DNA of 64,000 bases. It comes from Bacillus swezeyi (lineage in GTDB: Bacteria; Bacillota; Bacilli; Bacillales; Bacillaceae). The translations under genes were made by a program, and so were the position numbers. Location of the stretch: contig NZ_MRBK01000007.1 in NCBI RefSeq assembly GCF_001969815.1, forward strand, positions 1 through 64,000, written 5' to 3'. The notes beneath the pieces are model-generated. The model saw only the letters and a list, made by a program, of their open reading frames with translations. It ran no database searches and was not told the origin of the DNA. Positions 24,442-33,993 of the stretch are shown one piece after another; position 1 is the stretch's first letter, and each line of letters starts with the position of its first letter.

Positions 24442-26799
24442 ATGATGGAAGTTCAAAGGGAGACGGTACCAGAGAAGAAGACGACAAAGAACGGCTTCTT
24501 GAAATCTGTTCTTGTCTTTACGCTGATTGCAAGTTTTTCGGTGCTGTTATTAGGGGGCTATTGGATTTTTAAGGGACTTGCGCCAAGACCGCTTGAAGTG
24601 TCAGATCCAAACGGCGAAGTGCTGATGACAAAATCGTCAATCAAGGGCGGACAGGCAGTCTTTCAAAAATATGCTTTAATGGATTACGGGACTATTTTGG
24701 GGCACGGATCTTACATGGGGCCTGATTATACAGCAGAAGCGCTGAAAGTCTATACAGAGGGGATGCAGAGCTTTAAAGCGGACAAGCAGTATGGCGAAAG
24801 CTTTAATAACCTTTCGGAAGAAAAGCAAAATGTGATCCGGAATCAAGTGATTCGCGAAATGAAAAAAAACCGTTATGATAAAGGATCGGACAAGCTGCAA
24901 CTGACACAGGCCCAGGTATATGGCTTACATCAAGTCCGGGATCATTACCGCGAAGTGTTTACAAAGGGAGACGGATGGGGTCTTGAACCGGGGCTGATCA
25001 AGGAAAGCCATATGCCTGACCACAACAGGGCATGGGTCACGAACGAGGACCAGATCACACAGGTTTCTGACTTCATCTTTTGGACGGCATGGCTGTCCAG
25101 CACGTTAAGGCCTGGGGATGACATTACCTATACAAACAACTGGCCGTATGATGAAGAGGCAGGCAATACAATGTCATTTGCCGCGGTTTGGTGGAGCGGC
25201 GCCAGCGTCACGATTCTCATTTTGTTTGTCGGCATTATATTATTCGTGTTTTACCGCTACAAGCTGGGAATGAAGGAGGCTTATGAAGACGGGAAGTTTC
25301 CGGTATTTAATTTGGAGAAGCAGCCGCTGACGGCGTCTCAAGTTAAAACGGGAAAATATTTCGCTGTTGTTTCGCTGCTGTTCTTTGTCCAGGCCATGCT
25401 CGGGGCTCTGCTCGCCCACTATTATATCGAACCCGACAGCTTTTTTGGAATCGATTGGATCAGGGACCTGCTTCCTTTTAGCATTGCAAAAGGATATCAC
25501 CTGCAGCTTGCGATCTTTTGGATTGCGACGTCATGGCTCGGCATGGGAATTTTTGCGGCGCCGCTCGTCGGAGGCAGGGAGCCGAAAAAACAAGGCTTGT
25601 TCGTCGATATTCTCTTCTGGGCGCTGATCTTTCTTGTCGGAGGCTCGATCGCCGGCGAATGGCTCGGTGCAAAAGGATATTTAGGGAACAATTGGTTTTT
25701 ATTCGGCCATCAAGGAATGGAATATATTGAACTCGGCCGCTTCTGGCAGATCATTCTTGCGCTGGGTATGCTGATTTGGCTGTTTATCGTATTCAGGGGC
25801 ATTAAACGCGGCCTCAAAAAAGAAACCGATAAAGGCGGTTTGATTCATTTGCTGTTTTATTCATCCATCGCCATTCCGCTGTTTTACGGAGCCGCCTTTA
25901 TGTTCAACCCTGGTACAAGCATCACGATGTCCGATTTTTGGCGGTGGTGGATCATCCACTTATGGGTGGAAGGGATCTTTGAAGTGTTCGCCGTCGTTGT
26001 TATCGGCTTTTTATTGGTGCAAATGAATTTGGTGACGAAAAAATCGACCGTCAGAGCGCTCTATTTTCAGCTGATATTGCTTTTGGGAAGCGGTGTGATC
26101 GGAATCGGCCACCATTACTATTACAATGGATCATCTGAAATATGGATCGGGCTCGGTTCGGTTTTCTCCTGTCTTGAAGTTATTCCGCTTACTCTGCTTG
26201 TGCTGGAAGCATATGAACAATACAAGATGATGAGGGATGGGGGACATTACTTCCCATATAAATCAACATTTTGGTTTTTGATTTCAACGGCCATTTGGAA
26301 TCTTGTCGGTGCAGGCGTATTGGGCTTTTTAATCAACTTGCCTGCCGTCAGCTATTTTGAGCACGGCCAATTTTTAACGCCTGCCCATGGCCACGGAGCG
26401 ATGATGGGGGTTTACGGCATGTTCGCCATTGCCGTATGGCTGTACACATTGCGCAATATCGTCAAGCCTCGCGCTTGGAATGACAAATTGCTGAAAATAG
26501 CATGCTGGACGCTGAATATCGGCTTGTTTGGAATGGTCTTTATCAACTTGCTTCCAGTCGGTTTTCTTCAATTGAAAAAAGCGTTTGAAGAGGGCTATTG
26601 GAGCTCAAGGGCGCCTGAATTTTTGCAGCAGGATGTGGTCCAGTCGCTGCTTACATGGCGGGCTGTTCCCGATACCATCTTTTTAGTCGGCATTGTGCTG
26701 CTGTTGATTTTCAGCATCAAGGCATTGTTCCATCTCCGCAAACCGACGCATAAAGAAGGAGAAGCGCTGCCTGTCAAAGATATTGCTTTAGACGATTAG
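24442..26799 (+). CDS. norB: Quinol-dependent nitric oxide reductase
   Basis: This 785-aa single-subunit qNOR reduces NO to N2O with quinol electrons at the cytoplasmic membrane. An N-terminal membrane helix (about 20-45) and a large extracytoplasmic domain (about 50-250, DYTAEALKVYTEGM) precede a NorB core with about 13 helices. Heme and Fe-B ligand His regions are seen as GYHLQLAIFW, IIHLWVEGIFEVF (about 505-520), IGHHYYYNG (about 555) and HGHGAMMGVYGMFA (about 650). The length fits the fused qNOR class. The start ATG at 24442 follows AAAGGAG. It removes NO formed from nitrite and so partners narGHJI, ric and possibly the hemerythrin-PAS protein. Confidence 0.95.
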   Translation: MMEVQRETVPEKKTTKNGFLKSVLVFTLIASFSVLLLGGYWIFKGLAPRPLEVSDPNGEVLMTKSSIKGGQAVFQKYALMDYGTILGHGSYMGPDYTAEALKVYTEGMQSFKADKQYGESFNNLSEEKQNVIRNQVIREMKKNRYDKGSDKLQLTQAQVYGLHQVRDHYREVFTKGDGWGLEPGLIKESHMPDHNRAWVTNEDQITQVSDFIFWTAWLSSTLRPGDDITYTNNWPYDEEAGNTMSFAAVWWSGASVTILILFVGIILFVFYRYKLGMKEAYEDGKFPVFNLEKQPLTASQVKTGKYFAVVSLLFFVQAMLGALLAHYYIEPDSFFGIDWIRDLLPFSIAKGYHLQLAIFWIATSWLGMGIFAAPLVGGREPKKQGLFVDILFWALIFLVGGSIAGEWLGAKGYLGNNWFLFGHQGMEYIELGRFWQIILALGMLIWLFIVFRGIKRGLKKETDKGGLIHLLFYSSIAIPLFYGAAFMFNPGTSITMSDFWRWWIIHLWVEGIFEVFAVVVIGFLLVQMNLVTKKSTVRALYFQLILLLGSGVIGIGHHYYYNGSSEIWIGLGSVFSCLEVIPLTLLVLEAYEQYKMMRDGGHYFPYKSTFWFLISTAIWNLVGAGVLGFLINLPAVSYFEHGQFLTPAHGHGAMMGVYGMFAIAVWLYTLRNIVKPRAWNDKLLKIACWTLNIGLFGMVFINLLPVGFLQLKKAFEEGYWSSRAPEFLQQDVVQSLLTWRAVPDTIFLVGIVLLLIFSIKALFHLRKPTHKEGEALPVKDIALDD

Positions 26800-26802
26800 A
26801 TG

Positions 26803-26839
26803 AAAAAGGACAGGGGATTTAGAAAGTCCTCTGTCTTTA
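26803..26839 (+). terminator. norB terminator
   Basis: AAAGGACAGGGGATTT pairs with the AAAGTCCTCTGTCTTT segment just after the norB stop. A near-identical hairpin recurs at 28575-28615 after the norB remnant. Confidence 0.8.
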
Positions 26840-26841
26840 TA

Positions 26842-27029
26842 GTGGTGGAAGAAAAAGCAGCGGCGACTATGACATGACATAAGGATGAAGTGACGTTTCT
26901 GAAGCAATTTATGATTTTCAGCGAGCTGAATGATGATGAGTTCAAACAACGCGTCTATCAGCCGAGAATGTTTGTATTTATGGAAGGAGAAGAACGTGAA
27001 GCCGCATTTTTTATTAAATTCGGCCGTTA
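26842..27029 (+). pseudogene. Remnant of a second DUF2164-crp copy
   Basis: GTGGTGGAAGAAAAAGCAGC (from 26842) matches the 3' end of the DUF2164 gene at about 23501 (VVEEKAAA). About 40 bp later, 26889-27029 reads FLKQFMIFSELNDDEFKQ, then RVYQPRMFVFMEGEEREA and AFFIKFGR followed by a stop. This matches the first third of the crp-like gene at 23617 but lacks the codons for IEEIAIKR and everything after about residue 50. Both genes are therefore partial duplicates in their original order and spacing. The DNA from 27034 to 27272 shows nothing more that I can identify. Confidence 0.85.
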
Positions 27030-27272
27030 AGTATTTAAGGATAGATGAAAACTGATTACCCGGCAGCGAGTGAAGCTGGAAACCGGGTTATTCGTGCCCT
27101 CCTTTGCTGATTTTGATCATGTCCCCTCGGTATTCATATTCAAAAAAAGACTTAATAAAAACGGAAATCTATGTTGCGTTTTTTTCACTTAGGGTAGTAA
27201 TGTTTATTAATTAATTGATTAGCTAATACTATTAGGTGAATAGGGTAGGGATTTACTGGATGAGGTGTAAGG

Positions 27273-28358
27273 ATGCTTGAAAATGGTATGATATCGGCAA
27301 GGCAATTTCAGATATTTGTTTTCATATTTACCATAGGCAGTTCTGTCCTTTACATTCCTGCGTCACTTGCTGCTGAAGCGAAACAGGATGCTTGGATTGC
27401 TTCAGGATTTGGAGTAGGAATTGGTTTATTGATTGTTAAGCTTGTTACTTCGGTTGCAAAGCTTTATCCTGACTTGAATTTTGCTCAATATATCGAAGTT
27501 ATTTTAGGAAAATGGGCAGGGACGATAGTTAATTTAGCATTTTTCTTTAATTTTTTCATGGTTTCTGCCTTTGTTCTTCGGGATGTGGGTGACTTCTTAT
27601 TAACGGTTATTATGCCAGAAACCCCTTTACAATCTATCTTAATAATTTTTATTCTTGTTGTGATCATGGGGGTTCGTTTAGGATTGGAGACGTTGGCCCG
27701 TTCAGCCGAGATATTTTATCCATTGTTAATCATTTTGATGTTATTGCTGTTGATCGCACTTATTCCTCAATTTCAATTTTCAAATATACAACCTCTTTTT
27801 GAGAGCAGACTAAAAACCATCACTCTCGCAAGTTTTCCATTTATCGCCGTTCCTTTTTTTCAGTTTTCTGTTTTTCTTATGATTATGCCTTATGTTCATA
27901 AGAAGAAAGAGGTAGAAAAAAATTTCTTTTCAGGGGCAATTAAAGCAGGAATGTTATTAATTCTATTTACAGCTGTTTCAATATTGGTTCTTGGTGTAGA
28001 TATGACAGCTAGGCAATTTTTCCCGACGTATACTCTTTCAAGAAAAATTAATATAGGAGATTTTCTGCAGCGCCTTGAACCGATAATGGCGGGTATTTGG
28101 TTCATTTCCATATTCATTAAATTAGCGATTTGCTACTATGCGTCTGCTTTATCCCTGGCTCATACTTTGAAGCTAAAGGATTATAGGGTCTTGACTTTTC
28201 CTTTAGGGATGATATTGGTTGTTCTCTCCATAATTATTTACCCAAATATTGTATACACCGGTGAGTTTATCAAATGGATGTTTTTTTATTTTGGAACGAT
28301 GGGTTTAGTAGTTCCGATTTTAGTATTAGGAGTATCTAAATTAAAAAGTCATAAATAA
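27273..28358 (+). CDS. Orphan GerB-type spore germination permease
   Basis: This 361-aa membrane protein of the germinant receptor B-subunit (APC superfamily) type has ten hydrophobic helices. Typical segments are ISARQFQIFVFIFTIGSS, YIPASLAAEAKQDAWIA and ITLASFPFIAVPFFQFSVFL. B subunits normally work with A and C subunits (GerAA, GerAC) encoded in the same operon. None is in this window, so it is an orphan like YndE-type paralogs. It lies between fragments of a duplicated crp-norB region, and its DNA is more AT-rich than its neighbours, so it may be a later insertion. The start ATG at 27273 follows GAGGTG. Confidence 0.85.
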   Translation: MLENGMISARQFQIFVFIFTIGSSVLYIPASLAAEAKQDAWIASGFGVGIGLLIVKLVTSVAKLYPDLNFAQYIEVILGKWAGTIVNLAFFFNFFMVSAFVLRDVGDFLLTVIMPETPLQSILIIFILVVIMGVRLGLETLARSAEIFYPLLIILMLLLLIALIPQFQFSNIQPLFESRLKTITLASFPFIAVPFFQFSVFLMIMPYVHKKKEVEKNFFSGAIKAGMLLILFTAVSILVLGVDMTARQFFPTYTLSRKINIGDFLQRLEPIMAGIWFISIFIKLAICYYASALSLAHTLKLKDYRVLTFPLGMILVVLSIIIYPNIVYTGEFIKWMFFYFGTMGLVVPILVLGVSKLKSHK

Positions 28359-28390
28359 ACGTAAAAAAGGATTTGAAGATGGGGAGTTTA

Positions 28391-28571
28391 AGAGGCACCC
28401 GAATTTTTGCAGCAGGATGCGGTGTGAACGCTGCTTACTTGGAGGGCTTTTACGAATACGGTCTTTTTAGCCGGTATGGTGATCCTGATGATTTTCAGCA
28501 TTAAGAGCTATTCCAATCTCCGCAAACTGACGTATCAAGAAGGAGAAAAAGACATTTGCTTTAGCCGATTA
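28391..28571 (+). pseudogene. Remnant of a second norB copy (3' end)
   Basis: The DNA GAGGCACCCGAATTTTTGCA onward follows the last 60 or so codons of norB (from APEFLQQDVV near 26608) with indels. It shows CTGCTTACTTGG, TCTTTTTAGCCGG, GATTTTCAGCATTAAGAGC and a coding end matching KPTHKEGEALP...IALDD as KLTYQEGEKD...FALAD. Frameshifts and stops rule out a product. Together with 26842-27029 it shows that the whole DUF2164-crp-norB unit was once duplicated in tandem. Confidence 0.85.
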
Positions 28572-28574
28572 AAT

Positions 28575-28615
28575 AAAAAAGGACAGGGGATTTTGAAAAT
28601 CCTCTGTCCTTTTTG
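28575..28615. terminator. Duplicated norB terminator, now shared with ric
   Basis: AAAAAGGACAGGGGATTTT pairs with AAAATCCTCTGTCCTTTTT. It is the copy of the 26803-26839 hairpin and lies 3 bp after the ric stop on the other strand, so it works as the ric terminator. Confidence 0.85.
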
Positions 28616-28617
28616 CA

Positions 28618-29331
28618 TTACCGATTTGCTTCCGCTTCCAGGCGCGGAAACAAAATATTATTTTCTAAATGAATGTGCTGAAAAATGTCTGTCTCCAATT
28701 CATCGAGTTTTAAGTAAGTCAGTGTATACGTCGTGCAAGCTCCTTCTGGAAGGGCATAATCATTCGTCACTTTTCTCAGTTCCTTCAATATGTTGCCGCA
28801 AGCTTCATGCTCTTGTTCCAGCACGTCGATCGCTTGGACGGCTTCGGTTAAGCTGGCTTCTGAATTTGTCTGTTCATAAGCGACGATCTTCGGAAAAATC
28901 TGTTCTTCCTCTTGGATCAAATGGTGCTCCAATTCCGCTTTCAGCTGGTGAAACAATTGATGAACCTGGCCAAGCTCCGGATGATGGATGCCATGAACAC
29001 GGTACACTTTTGTGACAAAGCCGGACAGTTCAGGCAACACGTCATACAGATAGGCATGATGTGTCTGGATGACGTAGTCAATCAGCCGAGAATAGGGGGC
29101 TTCGTTCCAGTTCGTTTCTTTTTCATTTAACGCTTTTGTTTCTTGGTATAGTGTGTTGATTTTCGATAAAATTTCTTCTTCATTTAATTTTTGTTCTTCT
29201 ATAGCTTCACCAATCGGGCGGTTCCCGCCGCAGCAAAAATCGATACGGTATTCCTTGAGAAGCTGGCTTGCTCTAGGAAAACGTGTCACAATATCACCGG
29301 TTTTTGTGCTTTGATCAAATACTGTATCCAT
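28618..29331 (-). CDS. ric: Iron-sulfur cluster repair di-iron protein (ScdA/YtfE/Ric)
   Basis: This 237-aa cytoplasmic protein repairs Fe-S clusters damaged by NO or oxidants. The N-terminal ScdA_N domain (about 1-60) has the conserved FCCGGNRPIGEA with two adjacent Cys. The C-terminal hemerythrin-like domain (about 80-230) carries His/Glu ligands in THHAYLYDVLPEL, LEHHLIQEEEQIFPKI, LEQEHEACG and FQHIHLENNILFPRLE. Context (NO reductase upstream, Fnr box at the promoter) fits a role in nitrosative stress during nitrate respiration. The start is ATG at 29331, with a GGAGG-type site upstream. Confidence 0.93.
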   Translation of the reverse strand: MDTVFDQSTKTGDIVTRFPRASQLLKEYRIDFCCGGNRPIGEAIEEQKLNEEEILSKINTLYQETKALNEKETNWNEAPYSRLIDYVIQTHHAYLYDVLPELSGFVTKVYRVHGIHHPELGQVHQLFHQLKAELEHHLIQEEEQIFPKIVAYEQTNSEASLTEAVQAIDVLEQEHEACGNILKELRKVTNDYALPEGACTTYTLTYLKLDELETDIFQHIHLENNILFPRLEAEANR

Positions 29332-29371
29332 CCAAAAAACCTCCTGATGTTCATATTGATGTTATGGGTTA

Positions 29372-29414
29372 AATGTAACGCGTTTGCGGGCGGCGAATCG
29401 TGATCTACATCACA
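29372..29414 (-). promoter_or_regulatory. Fnr-type ric promoter
   Basis: TGTGATGTAGATCACG on the minus strand (29399-29414) has one terminal mismatch and is centred at 29406.5. The -10 candidate TACATT lies at 29372-29377, with the start near 29365, giving -41.5. Confidence 0.75.
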
Positions 29415-29496
29415 TTTAGAAAAAATCGCACGAAAAGCAATAAGTCAGCGAGAATCGGGAATACCTAACAATAACTTTCGTATTTGGAGGCCCAAG

Positions 29497-29868
29497 ATGG
29501 AGGACATATCCTGGCTCACGTTTGCTATGCTGATTCTCGCCAGCTATCGGCTGACTCATTTAATTGTCTTTGATAAAATCACGGAGTTTATCCGGAAACC
29601 ATTCATGAAGAAAAAGAAAACCATTGATGAACAAGGTCATGTGGACACGAAAAAAGTGCCGAAATCAAACTTCGGCTATTTGTTGAATTGCTATTGGTGC
29701 GCCGGTATTTGGTGTGCCATCATTATCGGACTCGGGTATTTATTCATTCCAGACGCCAGCATTCCGGTTATTTTGATTTTGTCGATAGCGGGAGCACAGG
29801 CGATCCTTGAAACGTTTGTTGGTGTCGGTACAAAGCTCGTCGGTTTTTTATCTGATTTGAAAAAATAA
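29497..29868 (+). CDS. DUF1360 family protein (YjcA-like)
   Basis: This 123-aa membrane protein has an N-terminal segment LTFAMLILASYRLTHLIVFDKITEFIRKPF typical of DUF1360 (YjcA, a sporulation-associated protein in B. subtilis). A charged loop, a Cys-containing LLNCYWCAGIWCAIIIGLGY helix and a last helix (VILILSIAGAQAILETFVG) follow. The start ATG at 29497 has TTGGAGG. It is monocistronic with its own terminator. The function is unknown, and sporulation linkage is by family only. Confidence 0.78.
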   Translation: MEDISWLTFAMLILASYRLTHLIVFDKITEFIRKPFMKKKKTIDEQGHVDTKKVPKSNFGYLLNCYWCAGIWCAIIIGLGYLFIPDASIPVILILSIAGAQAILETFVGVGTKLVGFLSDLKK

Positions 29869-29906
29869 ACCATTCCTTTTCTTTAAGAAAAGCGGGTGGT
29901 TTTATT
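29868..29906 (+). terminator. Terminator after the DUF1360 gene
   Basis: Imperfect arms AACCATTCCTTTTCTT and AAGAAAAGCGGGTGGTT enclose a short loop, with a T-run after. They begin at the gene's stop codon. Confidence 0.7.
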
Positions 29907-30300
29907 TTTTTTGAACAAAGCGACACAAATAACCGGGTGAATCGTGGCAAATTTGCGAACTTTTTCTAGCGCATTTTTCCTAAAGCGCCTTTTTTCATAA
30001 GAGGTATCTGCATAATATTTTAATTATTTCGATTCTTAAAATTGTAAATTCAAAGAAAATAAATGCATAAAGTCCTGGATCATCGTCTTTCATCAATGGC
30101 TGTCATTAGCATTCCGGCCACCCAATACATACGAAAAGAGGAAATAGATAGATTTTTAAAGGCGCTAAAAACAAGAAATATGGTTGATAGACAATTATTT
30201 AAGAGTTTCTTTACAATCGGTTCGTATGAAAAGCGAGAAAGAGGTGAGAAACGACTGGTAAAAAAAGTATGTTTCAAAATATCATAATGGAGGAAAAAGA
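29907..30300 (+). other. Leader region of the cellulase gene
   Basis: This 394-bp AT-rich stretch contains a short GCGC...GCGCC hairpin followed by TTTTTT (about 29970-29996) and a TGGAGGA ribosome site just before 30301. A 74-codon reading frame from 30063 lacks a ribosome site and any recognisable domain. No confident promoter was picked. Confidence 0.4.
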
Positions 30301-31851
30301 ATGTCATCTATTAAACGTACAGTTTCTGTCCTGATCACATGTTTCATGACGGCGGCTCTTGTTATCGGCGGCGCATTCGTGCCAGCGGCATCAGCAGCTT
30401 CGAAAACACCTGTCTCAGCAAACGGACAGCTTAAGCTAAAAGGAACACAGCTTGTCAATCAAAACGGAAACGCGATTCAGCTGAAAGGCATCAGTTCCCA
30501 CGGTTTGCAGTGGTTTGGCGATTACGTCAATGAAGACAGTCTAAAATGGCTGAGAGACGACTGGGGTATCAATGTTTTCCGCGCGGCAATGTATACGGGT
30601 GAGGGCGGCTATGTTGATAATCCGTCTGTAAAAAATAAAGTTAAAGAAGCAGTTGAAGCGGCAAAAGAGCTCGGAATATATGTGATCATTGACTGGCATA
30701 TTTTAAGCGACGGCAATCCGAACCAAAACAAAGCCAAGGCAAAAGAATTTTTTAAGGAAATGTCAAATTTATACGGAAACACGCCGAACGTCATTTATGA
30801 AATCGCCAATGAACCGAACGGCGATGTGAACTGGAACCGTGATATCAAACCTTACGCGGAAGAAGTGTTGTCAGTCATCCGCAAGAATGACCCGGATAAC
30901 ATCGTGATCGTCGGCACCGGTACTTGGAGCCAGGATGTCAATGATGCAGCCAACAATCAGCTGAAGGACGACAATGTCATGTACGCGCTCCATTTTTATG
31001 CAGGTACACACGGCCAGTTTTTAAGGGACAAAGCAAATGACGCACTCAGCAAAGGAGCGCCGATTTTCGTTACTGAATGGGGAACAAGCGATGCTTCCGG
31101 AAACGGCGGGGTATTCCTTGATCAGTCCCGCGAATGGCTAAAATTTTTGGACAGCAAGAAGATCAGCTGGGTGAACTGGAACCTCTCGGATAAACAGGAG
31201 TCATCAGCCTCTTTAAATCCGGGCGCATCTAAAACGGGGGGCTGGTCACAATCAGATTTATCCGAATCCGGAAAGTTTGTAAGGGAGAATATCCGCGGCT
31301 CCAAAAACTCATCTGGAGACAACAATTCTGATTCAGATTCAAAAGATTCTGATCAGAAAAATCCAGGCAAAGATAAGTCCGATCAAGACAACAGCACCCA
31401 GAAAAAAGCAATAACCGTACAATACAGAGCAGGTGACGGCAATGTAAACGGCAACCAAATTCGTCCGCAGCTCAATATTAAAAACAACAGCAACAAAACC
31501 GTATCACTAAACAAATTGACCGTCCGCTACTGGTATAAAGCAAACAACAAAGGACAAAACTTCGATTGTGACTATGCGCAGATCGGATGCAGCAGCTTAA
31601 CACACAAATTCGTGAAATTAAATAAATCCGTAAAAGGCGCGAACACTTATCTTGAACTCGGCTTTAAAAATGGAACGCTGTCTCCAGGGTCAAGCACCGG
31701 GGAAATCCAGATTCGCCTGCACAACGATGACTGGAGCAATTACGCGCAAAGCGGCGATTATTCCTTTTTAAATTCAAACACGTTTAAAGATACGAAAAAG
31801 ATCACATTATATGAAAACGGAAAACTGATTTGGGGAACAGAACCCAAATAG
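30301..31851 (+). CDS. eglS: Secreted endo-1,4-beta-glucanase (GH5 + CBM3)
   Basis: This 516-aa extracellular cellulase should cleave beta-1,4-glucan internally. A Sec signal peptide (residues 1 to about 32, ending ASA) is followed by a GH5 catalytic domain (about 40-330) with acid/base Glu171 in [10 protein letters not shown] and nucleophile Glu259 in FVTEWGTS. A Ser/Asp/Lys-rich linker (about 335-372) and a CBM3 cellulose-binding module (about 373-516, with [10 protein letters not shown] and LTVRYWYKA) complete it. The layout and length match B. subtilis EglS/BglC (499 aa), with a longer linker. The start ATG at 30301 follows TGGAGGA. It is monocistronic, with a terminator downstream. Confidence 0.95.
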   Translation: MSSIKRTVSVLITCFMTAALVIGGAFVPAASAASKTPVSANGQLKLKGTQLVNQNGNAIQLKGISSHGLQWFGDYVNEDSLKWLRDDWGINVFRAAMYTGEGGYVDNPSVKNKVKEAVEAAKELGIYVIIDWHILSDGNPNQNKAKAKEFFKEMSNLYGNTPNVIYEIANEPNGDVNWNRDIKPYAEEVLSVIRKNDPDNIVIVGTGTWSQDVNDAANNQLKDDNVMYALHFYAGTHGQFLRDKANDALSKGAPIFVTEWGTSDASGNGGVFLDQSREWLKFLDSKKISWVNWNLSDKQESSASLNPGASKTGGWSQSDLSESGKFVRENIRGSKNSSGDNNSDSDSKDSDQKNPGKDKSDQDNSTQKKAITVQYRAGDGNVNGNQIRPQLNIKNNSNKTVSLNKLTVRYWYKANNKGQNFDCDYAQIGCSSLTHKFVKLNKSVKGANTYLELGFKNGTLSPGSSTGEIQIRLHNDDWSNYAQSGDYSFLNSNTFKDTKKITLYENGKLIWGTEPK

Positions 31852-31865
31852 TTCTCTGCCATTTT

Positions 31866-31894
31866 GACGGACACCAAGATTGGTGTCCGTTTTC
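31866..31894 (+). terminator. Cellulase gene terminator
   Basis: ACGGACACCA (31867-31876) pairs with TGGTGTCCGT (31881-31890) around a four-base loop, followed by T. Confidence 0.9.
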
Positions 31895-31958
31895 ATGATA
31901 TACTATAATGACAGAGAGAGGAAGATTTTTGAAATGTATTGAAAAGGGGGGTGAATAC

Positions 31959-32216
31959 ATGGATGGAATTGTGAAACAGTATATGATGCTGGTCAAAGAA
32001 AACAGCGATATGATCAATGGCCCTGACTACCCGGGGAAACAGCGCGACATTCAGAAGCAAAAAGAAACAATCAAATCATACGCCCAAAAACTGCAGCAAG
32101 GCTTTTCTACTGATGATGACTACGATGAGTTTGCGGACGCCGTGATTAAATGTGCATACGGAGATATAACAATGGAGGAATTAGAAACGGTTTATCATGA
32201 ACTAACCTCGCGATAA
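31959..32216 (+). CDS. 85-aa hypothetical protein
   Basis: This small soluble protein opens [18 protein letters not shown], contains [20 protein letters not shown] and ends [16 protein letters not shown]. It is predicted to be mostly helical. The start at 31959 is chosen because AAGGGGGG lies just upstream; an in-frame start at 31908 lacks a site. It lies 22 bp before the acetyltransferase gene, probably in the same operon. I do not recognise a family. Confidence 0.7.
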   Translation: MDGIVKQYMMLVKENSDMINGPDYPGKQRDIQKQKETIKSYAQKLQQGFSTDDDYDEFADAVIKCAYGDITMEELETVYHELTSR

Positions 32217-32238
32217 GCTTCCTCAGGAGAGGAGAAAT

Positions 32239-32745
32239 ATGAAACAAATCATTTTGAGTACGGAACGGCTCATTCTGCGAAAAATGACGCGCGGTGATGC
32301 CGAAAACTTACTGGAGATCTTTTCAGACCCGAAAGCAATGGAATACTACCCGTCAACAAAAGATAAACAACAGACATTCGCATGGATCGACTGGACTTTA
32401 GAAAACTACGAAAAGCACGAAGTCGGCCTTTGGGTTGCAGAAGATAAACAAACAGGCGAATTTTTAGGCCAATGCGGAATCATTCCCCAGGAAGTTGAAA
32501 GATCAAGTGAAATGGAAATCGGCTATTTGTTTAAAAGGCGCGTCTGGGGCAACGGCTATGCAACCGAAGCAGCCGCGGCATGCAAACGCTACGGATTTGA
32601 AGAATTGCGGCATGCAAAGCTCATTTCTTTAATAGACGTAAATAACACGCCTTCCAGGAAAGTCGCTGAACGAATCGGTATGACGCTGGAAAAGAACATC
32701 CATAAGTGGGGAAAAGAAATTGATGTGTATGCGGTTCATCAATAA
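32239..32745 (+). CDS. GNAT-family N-acetyltransferase (RimJ/RimL type)
   Basis: This 168-aa cytoplasmic acetyltransferase begins IILSTERLILRKMTRGDAE. It has the acetyl-CoA loop region with EIGYLFKRRVWGNGYATEAA (V-x-G-N-G-Y-A-T) and the C-terminal NTPSRKVAERIGMTLE typical of the Acetyltransf_3 group. The substrate is unknown; it could be a protein N-terminus or an amino group of a small molecule. The start at 32239 has AGGAGAGGAG. The preceding small gene is probably co-transcribed. Confidence 0.88.
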   Translation: MKQIILSTERLILRKMTRGDAENLLEIFSDPKAMEYYPSTKDKQQTFAWIDWTLENYEKHEVGLWVAEDKQTGEFLGQCGIIPQEVERSSEMEIGYLFKRRVWGNGYATEAAAACKRYGFEELRHAKLISLIDVNNTPSRKVAERIGMTLEKNIHKWGKEIDVYAVHQ

Positions 32746-32764
32746 ATGTTGAAAGGGATTTCAA

Positions 32765-33055
32765 TTGAGGCAGCACTGTATACTTGCTGGCCATAACAAA
32801 GGCCGCATGTATGCTGATGATCTGGAGCACTCTAACTGTGCATTTGTCTGGGCAGAACAGGAAATTTTTTATCTAATAGGCGATCCTCAGCGCCATTTTG
32901 CTGCATGGAAACAGGTTGTTGAGGAAGATTTGAAAATGTTTTTCCCGAAACCATTTTTACATTTGAAACTGAGCTTTACAGCAAATTATCGCAGCCAGTG
33001 TCATCCTCTGATGCAAAAATGAAGCGTATGGCGGTAGATATGCTGTCAGAGACAA
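32765..33055 (+). pseudogene. Decayed GNAT acetyltransferase (ZmaR-like) fragment
   Basis: The reading HCILAGHNKGRMYADDLEHS, NCAFVWAEQEIFYLIGDPQ looks like the N-terminal part of GNAT_acetyltran (PF12746) proteins, to which the zwittermicin resistance protein ZmaR belongs (xGRxYxDDxxxPxxAxVW). It has no start with a ribosome site, loses frame around 32960, and the remainder (EVCRYAVRDKR-like) is short. I infer a pseudogene. The family assignment is from memory of a short motif. Confidence 0.5.

Positions 33056-33993
<938 letters not shown>

Noticed and set aside
28476-29015. 179-codon plus-strand frame over the norB remnant and ric
   Set aside because: It joins the decayed norB tail, the terminator and the antisense of ric. 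It has no ribosome site or family.
30063-30287. 74-codon frame upstream of the cellulase gene
   Set aside because: There is no ribosome binding site, no recognisable domain, and it lies in AT-rich leader DNA.
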